Positions 53,993 to 60,681 of a stretch of 64,000 nucleotides of DNA are shown here, in pieces (positions within the stretch are counted from its first letter, which is position 1; each line of letters opens with the position of its first letter). The notes beneath the pieces were generated by a model. It saw only the letters and a list, made by a program, of their open reading frames with translations. It was not told where the DNA came from and searched no databases. The translations under genes were made by a program, and so were the position numbers. Origin of the DNA: Christensenella tenuis (GTDB taxonomy: Bacteria > Bacillota > Clostridia > Christensenellales > Christensenellaceae); the NCBI RefSeq assembly GCF_014287795.1, contig NZ_JACOON010000002.1, forward strand, positions 62,001 to 126,000, written 5' to 3'.

Positions 53993-53995
53993 TAT

Positions 53996-54727
53996 ATGAA
54001 ACACAGCGATGATCTTCAGAAAGACGTGGTTGGAAAATACGTATCCGGTATATCTATTACAAAACTCTCAAAAGAAACAGGCATCCCGCAAAGCACTCTT
54101 TACGGATGGATAAAGCCATATAGCAGGATCCAATCTACTGCAGAGAAAACACCAACCATGCAAGAATATAATAGGCTCAAATCACACGTTAAGAAGCTAG
54201 AGAACATGCTTGCTATTCTGCAATCCGTTGGCTGTACTGCTTCTGCTCCTCTAAAGGACAGGTTAGAGACAATCGAAGCGCTAAAAGGACAATATAGTGT
54301 TACGACCTTGTGCGACGCCCTGAAGGTGGCAAAAGGAACTTACTATAATCATACTATAATCATATTTTCAGAAACAAGAGAGAACTATCTCAAAATGCAC
54401 TTAGGAGAGATAACCTGCGTCCTGTTATTAAAGAGATATTTGACAACTCGAATCAACTATTTGGGGCAGATAAAATCACAGCTATTATGAACGAACAAGG
54501 TCATAAAGTGTGCAATAAGACAGTACTGGAGCTTATGCGAGAAATGGGGTTATACAGTATCAGCACAAACGCAAAGAAGGAATATTTGAAATGGAAAAGG
54601 GGCGAGAACAGAAAAGTGCATTGACTCGTATATGACTTTTTACAATGAAAAGCGGCCTCATTCATATTTGCAATACAAAACGCCGATAAAATATGAGGAA
54701 TTACACTATAAGAAAGGTACTTCTTAA
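53996..54727 (+). pseudogene. Degenerate IS3-family (IS150-like) transposase
   Basis: The N-terminal part (MKHSDDLQKDVVGKYVSG..., helix-turn-helix plus coiled coil) runs intact to about 54350. There an 11-bp tandem duplication (54343-54353 / 54354-54364) breaks the frame. The sense continues in the shifted frame as HIFRNKRELSQNALRRDNLR and FGADKITAIMNEQGHKV. The DDE core is deleted near 54610, and only the C-terminal end remains (YMTFYNEKRPHSYLQYKTPI, stop 54725-54727). The element is dead. Terminal inverted repeats were not recognised. Confidence 0.85.
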
Positions 54728-54861
54728 AAACGTGACCGGTTCGGATTTATTCTGATTAAATTTTCTGCAATGTAATATTTCGTTTTTTACAAAGGACATT
54801 ACGAAACAATTAGCTTAATTGAAATAATAAAAATGCCTTAGTGTAGGTGTTTTTTGGCAAA

Positions 54862-54905
54862 AGAAAACCGACGTTATCGAACATGGGGGTTCAGATTACG
54901 TCGGT
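54862..54905 (-). terminator. Terminator of the host tRNA operon (minus strand)
   Basis: ACCGACGT / ACGTCGGT stem (54867-54874 and 54898-54905) ending in TTTTCTTTT on the minus strand. It lies directly beyond the tRNA 3' end at 54914, as expected for a tRNA transcribed leftward. Confidence 0.75.
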
Positions 54906-54913
54906 GATTCAAA

Positions 54914-54936
54914 TGGTAGCGGCGAGTGGATTCGAA
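54914..54936 (-). other. Prophage attachment site: 3' end of a tRNA gene
   Basis: On the minus strand this reads as a tRNA 3' end: T-loop TTCGAAT, T-stem strand CCACT, acceptor strand CGCCGCT and ACCA. The 5' strand of the T-stem (AGTGG expected) is not present to the right, where prophage sequence begins. This is the partial tRNA copy left by integrase-mediated insertion. The complete tRNA should lie at the other end of the prophage, beyond the window. Confidence 0.8.
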
Positions 54937-55062
54937 CCCCAATATTTAAATCAATATAAAAATTGTAATTGCCAAATATGGCTTAACAATCATCATTTCA
55001 GTACATTTTGCATTTTGGATTATCAACGAGAAAAGGGCGATTATTACCACTTTAACAATCAA

Positions 55063-55086
55063 AGTGTGGTCAAAAGTGTGGTCAAA
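55063..55086. repeat. Tandem 12-bp repeat next to integrase gene
   Basis: Two perfect copies of AGTGTGGTCAAA (55063-55074, 55075-55086) lie between the attachment site and the integrase stop. Position and arrangement suggest arm-type integrase binding sites. Confidence 0.65.
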
Positions 55087-55089
55087 AAA

Positions 55090-56220
55090 TCACTCTCCAA
55101 GTATCCTCTTAAAGGCATTGTCAACCATTTGTGCCGCCCTTGCAGCGTCGCCCTCTTGTTCATGACTGTATGTTGCAAAACCGTCAAAAGACTTGCTATG
55201 TCCCCCAATAGGCTTAATCAATTCTTCTGGAATGTCCTTTCCGACAGAAAAGAATGTGTGCCTCAATTCATAAGGAGATTTTTCGGAAATCTTATTAAAT
55301 ATCCTATATCTATTCCAGTTACGGAGGTATACACGCTGAACTGTACGTCCCCCATCTGGGGTCGGAAAAAGTGCATCAGATTGTATGCCGGCAGACAGGA
55401 GCATTTTGCGTTGTGTCCTAATCTCTGATAGGCCAATCTTTGGAATTTCAAATGTACGCAGCGCGATCTCACGTGATGCGTTTTTGTCTTTACCCTTAGT
55501 TATTTCATCATACCGATTGAGCGACCTATTGATAGTACAACGGTTGCCTGAAATATCGGACATCTCTAACCCCAGTAATTCGCCTGGTCGTAATCCTATG
55601 ATAGTCTCAAGGCGGTAGGCATGGATATACCAGTCATGGACAATCTTCCCTCTATACGTGGTCTTGTCACTGGAAAAGAGGATTTTAATATCATTAGGTT
55701 GCAACGCACCGCGAGAACTCCGTTGCGCATCATTGGGAATCATAAGGCTTTCAGGAAACAATGTGGTAACCCGTGCGATCCGGCAGTATTTTATAAAAGA
55801 CCTAAGAACGGCCCTTAAATTCTTCAATGTTTTATAAGATAAGCCGTTGCCTTTATTGCCGATTGAGTGCGCGTAAGTGATAATATTTTGAAGATGTTCT
55901 TCTGTTACTGTGCCAATCTTTTTATTGCCAATTTTCGGGGTAGCGTACAGGCGCAGGAACTTCTCATTTTGCTCTATATGTTCACGGCTCACGTGACGAT
56001 CTCTCAATGAATTAATAAAGCGGGCGATCATAACAGACGTTTTAACACTGCCGTCCACACCGTCATCTAACCAAAGATCAGCCTTTGAATTTGCCTCGCG
56101 CTGGCCCCTGCGTCCGGGAGTGGAAGAATAAAAGGTTTTTCTTTCCCCATCCTTTTGCACGTTGATACGCCAGCGTTTTTGTTTTTCATTCCATGCAGCG
56201 GTATTGACTCGTTTTCCCAT
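55090..56220 (-). CDS. int: Prophage tyrosine integrase
   Basis: A 376-residue tyrosine recombinase. The N-terminal AP2-like arm-binding part contains NEKQKRWRINVQKDG, followed by a SAM-like core-binding domain (about 65-165) and the catalytic domain. Catalytic residues: Arg in IGLRPGELLG, the YELRHTF box (Tyr in place of the first His, as in many Tn916/phage integrases), His in GGHSKSF and the nucleophile Tyr in FATYSHE. ATG 56220 follows AAGGAG; an upstream ATG at 56238 is less likely. It directs integration at the tRNA site at 54914. Confidence 0.95.
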   Translation of the reverse strand: MGKRVNTAAWNEKQKRWRINVQKDGERKTFYSSTPGRRGQREANSKADLWLDDGVDGSVKTSVMIARFINSLRDRHVSREHIEQNEKFLRLYATPKIGNKKIGTVTEEHLQNIITYAHSIGNKGNGLSYKTLKNLRAVLRSFIKYCRIARVTTLFPESLMIPNDAQRSSRGALQPNDIKILFSSDKTTYRGKIVHDWYIHAYRLETIIGLRPGELLGLEMSDISGNRCTINRSLNRYDEITKGKDKNASREIALRTFEIPKIGLSEIRTQRKMLLSAGIQSDALFPTPDGGRTVQRVYLRNWNRYRIFNKISEKSPYELRHTFFSVGKDIPEELIKPIGGHSKSFDGFATYSHEQEGDAARAAQMVDNAFKRILGE

Positions 56221-56353
56221 GATAAAAACTCCTTCCATTTTACCCCGCCCATATGGTAAAATAAAAGGGCAGAGTTCTCTTCCTCGTAGTGGTGGAATAA
56301 ATTCTGCTTGCCCTCTGCTGGTGTTGCTGCATCGCAGGGGGCTTTTCTATTTA

Positions 56354-56614
56354 TCATTCGTAATGCGTCCACATACTGCGTATAACGACGATCTGAGCGT
56401 CTTTATCTATCGAGTAGACCAATCTATGCTGTACGTTGATACGACGGCTGTAATGGCCTTGCAAGTCGCCTACGAGCTTTTCGTAAGGCGGGGGATTCTG
56501 GAAAGGGTTTTGCTTTAGAATATTGATTAACTCTCCAGCCTTTTTTAGGATGCCCGCCTGTTTCAATTTCTCGTAATCTTTGAGCGCGCGTTTGGTTAGC
56601 TTTACTTCATACAT
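56354..56614 (-). CDS. yoeB: YoeB-family mRNA interferase toxin
   Basis: An 86-residue RelE/YoeB-type ribosome-dependent RNase. Residues matching the E. coli YoeB catalytic set are in place: Glu45, Arg64 (NVQHRLVY) and His84 near the C-terminus (WTHYE). GDLQGHYSRRIN is the family signature. It lies 3 bases after the antitoxin gene in the same operon. Probably stabilises the prophage or limits superinfection. Confidence 0.94.
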   Translation of the reverse strand: MYEVKLTKRALKDYEKLKQAGILKKAGELINILKQNPFQNPPPYEKLVGDLQGHYSRRINVQHRLVYSIDKDAQIVVIRSMWTHYE

Positions 56615-56617
56615 AGC

Positions 56618-56869
56618 TTACTCCCAATCGAGGTCATCAGCGCTTACCATTTCTTCTACAGGCTCGTTCTCGCTCTCCTTGATGCCCTCTACAAGGCCAG
56701 GAACAGAATACAGGTATAAAGTCTCCTGTATAGACCTCCAATCGTCCTCAGAGAGCAGAACGGCGTTTCCGTCTTTGCCGAGTATCTGTATTGGGGCGTG
56801 AGATTCGTTGGTATCCTTCACAAGCTTATATAAATTCTGCCGTGCTTTTGTAATATTGATCGCTTCCAT
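56618..56869 (-). CDS. yefM: YefM/Phd-family antitoxin
   Basis: An 83-residue antitoxin: N-terminal DNA-binding MEAINITKARQNLYKLVKD, then ILGKDGNAVLLSEDDWRSIQETLYL, and an acidic C-terminal tail that would neutralise YoeB. ATG 56869 follows GAGGTG; GTG at 56878 is possible. It represses its own promoter through the repeats just upstream. Confidence 0.94.
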   Translation of the reverse strand: MEAINITKARQNLYKLVKDTNESHAPIQILGKDGNAVLLSEDDWRSIQETLYLYSVPGLVEGIKESENEPVEEMVSADDLDWE

Positions 56870-56887
56870 GTTTATCACCTCAATATT

Positions 56888-56916
56888 ATTATAGCGTACG
56901 CAATAGCGTACGTCAA
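56888..56916 (-). promoter_or_regulatory. yefM-yoeB promoter and operator
   Basis: Minus strand: TTGACG (56911-56916), 17-bp spacer, TATAAT (56888-56893). Two GCGTACG repeats, each holding the palindrome CGTACG, lie at 56894-56900 and 56906-56912, 12 bp apart. That is the spacing known for YefM operators (TGTACA pairs in E. coli). Confidence 0.88.
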
Positions 56917-56938
56917 GAGGGCTTTTAAATTGGCTATT

Positions 56939-57529
56939 TTATAAATTTATCGTGATTAACTCGGAATCTAAAACATCATCCCATGTATTTGAATTGATAG
57001 CTATCAATCTCAGTTCTATTGTCTCGAAAGTCGTTATTCCGTTTGCTTCAAGATCGGATTCCATAATAGTTATTGTGCTATTTGACTTTTTCCCTGCCGC
57101 CACATCTGCCGACAAAATCGGATCAATCATATATCCATTCAATGATACGTCACGAGTTTGAACCGTTATTGGCTGATCGGTATTATTTTCAATTGTTATT
57201 TTAAGTTCCTGCCCCCACAATTCATTCTCCTGCAAGCCGTTATAAGTTATCAAAATGCCGTCTTGGTCTACTAGAACCTGCTGCGTCGTTGCTGGAGATG
57301 TGCTCTCTGCTTGTGCTGTAGGTGCATCACTTACGCTTGCTTCTTCTGTCATTGTACTAATTTGATCTTTGAGTAAATCGCGCTCGGCTACAACTTCATC
57401 GTATTGTGATTGTAACTCCGTTAGATCATTTTTAAGCTTGTCGTAATCACCCTGGCTTACGCCGCTTGAACAAGAGACTAACGCTATAGACATGGCGGCG
57501 CACAGAACTACAATTAATAATTTTTTCAT
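56939..57529 (-). CDS. Prophage-encoded lipoprotein
   Basis: A 196-residue secreted protein: signal peptide with lipobox LVSC (Cys20), a coiled-coil stretch (about 30-65), a Ser/Thr/Ala linker and a C-terminal beta-sandwich-like domain (about 85-196: LKITIENNTDQPITVQTRDV). Located in the lysogeny module beside the repressor, it is expected to be expressed in the lysogen. It could alter the host surface or exclude other phages. No specific family recognised. Confidence 0.8.
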   Translation of the reverse strand: MKKLLIVVLCAAMSIALVSCSSGVSQGDYDKLKNDLTELQSQYDEVVAERDLLKDQISTMTEEASVSDAPTAQAESTSPATTQQVLVDQDGILITYNGLQENELWGQELKITIENNTDQPITVQTRDVSLNGYMIDPILSADVAAGKKSNSTITIMESDLEANGITTFETIELRLIAINSNTWDDVLDSELITINL

Positions 57530-57545
57530 TTCTCTACCATCCTTT

Positions 57546-58286
57546 TTATTTAATAATGCGGATTAACCGCTTTACTTCGCCCAATACTCTGCATTGCTCT
57601 AGGTCTACGCCTGCAACACGTTTTGTCTGAAATTCCGGGTTTATCGGGATCAGGTCAACCCAATCTTCACCATTTACATATTTTACCTGCTTTACCGTCG
57701 CGACATTCCCATCATACAGCACGACGGCGATTGATCCACTGTCCACGGTTGTTTTCCTATGAACAAGGACGCGATCCCCGGCAATAAATTTTGGGTACAT
57801 GGAATCACCCTTGACACGCAGGACGAAGAAGTTATCTGGGTTATGTCCGCGGAGCCATTCAATGGGTATCTGCTCATAGTCTCCGGTTTCTTCCTCTACG
57901 GCCTCACTTCCGAATCCTGCGGTTACTTCTCCGATTATAGGATAGGGGCGGCAGATAGTTTCATTGAGGTTGCGCCAGCCTTCCGTAGCTATGCGCTCCG
58001 CATTTTTTAATTCTGTATCAATGGGTGCGCCGGTACGCTTTGAATGATCTATTTCGCCGAGAACAAGATCGGCGGTTCCATCTTCGTCCTCCCAGCCCAA
58101 TAGGTAGGCTTGAGTTGTATGTAGGGCTTTAGCCATAATAGATAATCGGAATTGCTTAGGCATATATTTTCCAGAGCGATAATGTGAGATAGTTCCTTCT
58201 GGGATATTGGTAATGCGTGATAATTCAGCAGGGGTAATATTAGCACGCTCCAAGGCTTTATTCAATCTTTTAGCGAAAGTTTTCAT
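57546..58286 (-). CDS. CI-type phage repressor with S24 peptidase domain
   Basis: A 246-residue repressor: N-terminal XRE helix-turn-helix (LSRITNIPEGTISHYRSGKY) and a C-terminal LexA/CI-like autoprotease. The cleavage site is Ala123-Gly124 (TAGFG), with catalytic Ser162 (GDSMYP) and Lys199 (ATVKQV). RecA-induced self-cleavage would induce the prophage. TAGGAGGTT precedes the ATG. It binds the operators between it and the divergent cro-like gene. Confidence 0.95.
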   Translation of the reverse strand: MKTFAKRLNKALERANITPAELSRITNIPEGTISHYRSGKYMPKQFRLSIMAKALHTTQAYLLGWEDEDGTADLVLGEIDHSKRTGAPIDTELKNAERIATEGWRNLNETICRPYPIIGEVTAGFGSEAVEEETGDYEQIPIEWLRGHNPDNFFVLRVKGDSMYPKFIAGDRVLVHRKTTVDSGSIAVVLYDGNVATVKQVKYVNGEDWVDLIPINPEFQTKRVAGVDLEQCRVLGEVKRLIRIIK

Positions 58287-58308
58287 GTTACAACCTCCTA
58301 TAGTATTG

Positions 58309-58396
58309 ATTATAATGATTTCTTAGGAAAGCGCAAGAAAAACTTTAGAAAGCTAAAAAATAAATGTTGACTTTAGAAAACTAAAGATGGTAGAAT
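58309..58396. promoter_or_regulatory. Phage genetic switch: divergent promoters and operators
   Basis: Two copies of TTTAG-N4-CTAAA lie at 58344-58357 and 58372-58385, 28 bp apart. The rightward promoter has TTGACT (58367-58372) and TAGAAT (58391-58396) with an 18-bp spacer overlapping the second operator. The leftward (repressor) promoter has TATAAT on the minus strand (58309-58314) with a TTGCGC-like -35. CI bound here would block the early genes. Confidence 0.8.
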
Positions 58397-58422
58397 GGAA
58401 GCAAGAAAGGAGGGTGAATAAT

Positions 58423-58671
58423 TTGGTGAAATATAATTATGCTAAACTTTTGGGCAAGATTAGGGAAAGCGGAAATACTCAGGAAAGCCTTTCTATAAAG
58501 GTAAAAATGAGTCCATCAACACTTAATTTGAAGTTAAATAACAAACGGGACTTCACACAAAAACAAATAAAAAAAATATGCGAAGAATTGCATATTGAAA
58601 ATGTGAATGAGTATTTTTTTTGCCAAAATACTTTGGAAAACGCAAGAATAGGGCAAGCAGACCAAAAATAA
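58423..58671 (+). CDS. Cro-like regulator (DUF739 family)
   Basis: An 82-residue helix-turn-helix protein with YAKLLGKIRESGNTQESLSIKVKMSPSTLNLKLNNKR..., typical of the small DUF739 phage Cro family. The start is TTG 58423, eight bases after AGGAGGG; GTG 58426 is an alternative. It is the first rightward early gene and probably antagonises CI at the shared operators. Confidence 0.85.
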   Translation: MVKYNYAKLLGKIRESGNTQESLSIKVKMSPSTLNLKLNNKRDFTQKQIKKICEELHIENVNEYFFCQNTLENARIGQADQK

Positions 58672-58711
58672 CCACCACTACAAAAAATTTATGAAAGAAT
58701 GGAGAGGAAAT

Positions 58712-58930
58712 ATGACTAAAAAAGAATTTCTGGCAGAACTAAAGAGGCGCGGAATCAATGGATTAAAGGCGAGAAAAATCGCAAAACAAATGTATGCCCT
58801 GTATGGTTCATACGACAAGGCTTTTGCATCAATGAATGGTATGCAGAAGGGATTTCAAGGTGCTTTCGCAGGATTAACAAAGGCAATTAACATGATGGCA
58901 AAATCTATTGGCGGGGATATGGAGGAATAG
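58712..58930 (+). CDS. Small phage early protein
   Basis: A 72-residue protein, MTKKEFLAELKRRGINGLKARKIAKQMYALYG..., helical and basic in its first half. ATG 58712 follows GGAGAGGAAAT, better than the in-frame 58691. Not recognised; the N-terminal part could be a small DNA-binding helical domain. Confidence 0.65.
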   Translation: MTKKEFLAELKRRGINGLKARKIAKQMYALYGSYDKAFASMNGMQKGFQGAFAGLTKAINMMAKSIGGDMEE

Positions 58931-58932
58931 TA

Positions 58933-59184
58933 ATGAAAAAATTCAAACTTTTAAGACTGAAAATGTACGACCAGGACGTTACACAAGAGGATATTGCGCA
59001 GCATATTGCCAATGTTCTGAACAACACTTGCTCAATATCTCATGTCAGCGATCTATTTAACGGGCGCAGTTCATGGCGCATGGATGAAGCGTATGCCGTC
59101 CTTGAACTGCTCAAGGTTCCCCATAGTGAGCTTCATAAGTATTTCCCTAAAGATGGGGAAAGATCTTGCTATGTGCAAATATAG
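58933..59184 (+). CDS. Small phage protein with helix-turn-helix-like pattern
   Basis: An 83-residue protein: LRLKMYDQDVTQEDIAQHIANVL...ISHVSDLFNGRSSWRMDEAYAVLELL, which fits a compact Cro/XRE-like domain (about 10-70). GGAGG just upstream (58920s) and only 2 bases after the previous stop. Probably another early transcription regulator. Confidence 0.7.
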   Translation: MKKFKLLRLKMYDQDVTQEDIAQHIANVLNNTCSISHVSDLFNGRSSWRMDEAYAVLELLKVPHSELHKYFPKDGERSCYVQI

Positions 59185-59196
59185 GAGGATTGAATA

Positions 59197-59535
59197 ATGA
59201 CAAGAGAAGAAAAGAATTTTATGAGGTGGTTATTCTGGATTGGAAAAAATGTGCGCAGAAAGGGCCTTCCGTACTTCAAAAATGGTACAAGGGTAACGGT
59301 AGATCAATACTACTCAATATTCAGTAAGGTTATGCGCGAAAAAGAGGAACAGGACCGTATGCTTACTGACGAGGAGACCGAAATATTCTTTGGCGAAATC
59401 GGGAAAAAGTATTTTCGCATGGGATATTACGGCCATATGCCCTATGAAATCAAATCTAAGTGGCAAAAGAAAAGATCGCTGCGCCAACAACGATCAATTC
59501 AGAAAGACACTCTATCTACGCCTATTTTACCATAG
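59197..59535 (+). CDS. Hypothetical phage protein
   Basis: A 112-residue basic protein with no signal or membrane segment. AGGAGG lies 8 bases before the ATG and it sits in the rightward early operon with short gaps. Not recognised. Confidence 0.6.
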   Translation: MTREEKNFMRWLFWIGKNVRRKGLPYFKNGTRVTVDQYYSIFSKVMREKEEQDRMLTDEETEIFFGEIGKKYFRMGYYGHMPYEIKSKWQKKRSLRQQRSIQKDTLSTPILP

Positions 59536-59554
59536 GCGGAAAGGAAAAATCAAG

Positions 59555-59815
59555 ATGATTAATTTATTCAATATAATGGATTCCGTCGAGGAAGAGGAAA
59601 TGGCGCTTAAAAAAGCCGGCAGTATCTTGATGGCTGTCAGTAATGCCATGCAATATGCGCCCCATAATAGCAATTGCTACATTATGGCTGTTTGCGCGGC
59701 GGGGGATATAGTCAAAAATACGGAAGTAATGTTGGAAGTGTTGAAAGATGGCATATCCAATCATTTACAAGCAGAGCGCAAGAATATCACAAACGTAGAA
59801 GGTGGTACAAGATGA
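59555..59815 (+). CDS. Hypothetical phage protein
   Basis: An 86-residue protein MINLFNIMDSVEEEEMALKK..., acidic and helical. ATG 59555 follows GGAAAGGAAA; the longer frame from 59390 overlaps the previous gene and is rejected. The stop overlaps the next start (ATGA). Not recognised. Confidence 0.6.
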   Translation: MINLFNIMDSVEEEEMALKKAGSILMAVSNAMQYAPHNSNCYIMAVCAAGDIVKNTEVMLEVLKDGISNHLQAERKNITNVEGGTR

Positions 59816-60006
59816 ATATTGAAGTTGTGAAGCAAAAAAGCTATGAATTAGGGCGTTATGATCTCACGCACGATGAAGTGTCTGAATTGATTACCGAGGC
59901 GAAAAATGGGGGAGTGGACGCTATATATGACCTGACCGCCCTGTCATACGCGTACGGCTTCATACGCGGCGGTAATGCGGAACGGAATAAGCGTAAAAGA
60001 GGTTAG
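59812..60006 (+). CDS. Small hypothetical phage protein
   Basis: A 64-residue protein MNIEVVKQKSYELGRYDLTHDEVSELITEAK... whose ATG overlaps the previous stop (ATGA). The upstream GAAGGTGG is a fair ribosome site. Ends in a basic RNKRKRG tail. The pattern (YDL..LSYAYGFIRG) suggests a small helical protein. Not recognised. Confidence 0.6.
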   Translation: MNIEVVKQKSYELGRYDLTHDEVSELITEAKNGGVDAIYDLTALSYAYGFIRGGNAERNKRKRG

Positions 60007-60009
60007 ACA

Positions 60010-60678
60010 ATGACATCTGGCGGTTTTATAAAACTTCATAGGAAATTGACGGAATGGGAGTGGTATTCCGATCCATGCACAAAGGATGTATTTCTCCATC
60101 TCTTGTTGACCGCCAATCATAAGACGCGGCGCGAAAAGGGAGTTACATATAAACGCGGGCAGGCGGTTTTTGGTCGCCGTGAAATGGCTTTAAAATTGGG
60201 GATTTCAGAACGCAACGTGCGCACTGCGCTAAATCATCTAAAATCGACCAACGAAATAACCATCAAGGCGACCAAGCGCGGAAGCGTCGCAACCATTATT
60301 AATTATGATAAATATCAAGTGGCAGATATCGAAAGCGTCCAACAAAGTGACCAAGGCAATGACCAGAAAGTGACCAACAACCGACCAACAAGTGACCAAC
60401 AGGTGACCACTAACAAGAATGATAAGAATGATAAGAATATAAAGAGAGGAGGGGGCAAGTCCCCAGCTCCACCTAAATTTATCATTCCGAGCATTGAGGA
60501 AATAGAGGCGTATTGCCGTGAGCGTGGTAACGATGTTGATGCTGAAAGGTTTTGGAATTTCTATAATTCGAAAGGCTGGTATGTCGGGAAAAATAAAATG
60601 AAAAGCTGGAAGTCGGCGGTTATTACGTGGGAAAAACGGAACGGGCATGATTCAGGGGAACACTACGAGGAGTTTTAG
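60010..60678 (+). CDS. Phage replisome organiser / DnaD-like replication initiator
   Basis: A 222-residue protein. The N-terminal winged-helix domain (GGFIKLHRKLTEWEWYSDP..., GQAVFGRREMALKLGISERNVRTALNHL) matches phage replisome-organiser N-domains. A low-complexity Asn/Asp/Gln/Lys linker (about 110-145) follows, then a C-terminal domain (PSIEEIEAYCRERG...VDAERFWNFYNSKGW) common to phage DnaD/DnaT-like initiators. It directly precedes dnaB, so it probably loads the helicase. The linker is encoded by DNA iterons that look like the phage origin. Confidence 0.85.
   Translation: MTSGGFIKLHRKLTEWEWYSDPCTKDVFLHLLLTANHKTRREKGVTYKRGQAVFGRREMALKLGISERNVRTALNHLKSTNEITIKATKRGSVATIINYDKYQVADIESVQQSDQGNDQKVTNNRPTSDQQVTTNKNDKNDKNIKRGGGKSPAPPKFIIPSIEEIEAYCRERGNDVDAERFWNFYNSKGWYVGKNKMKSWKSAVITWEKRNGHDSGEHYEEF
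60347..60450 (+). repeat. Phased iterons and A+T-rich repeats: candidate phage origin
   Basis: Six copies of (G)TGACCA start at 60347, 60359, 60370, 60381, 60392 and 60403 (variants ATGACCA, CCGACCA). The spacings are 12, 11, 11, 11 and 11, so they fall on one helix face and in different codon phases. They are followed by AATGATAAG direct repeats (about 60418-60440), a plausible unwinding element. Origins inside initiator genes are known in phages. Confidence 0.75.
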
Positions 60679-60681
60679 GCA

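Noticed and set aside
55063..55086. Start of a CRISPR array
   Set aside because: Only two adjacent 12-bp copies with no spacers; the position beside the integrase fits arm sites.
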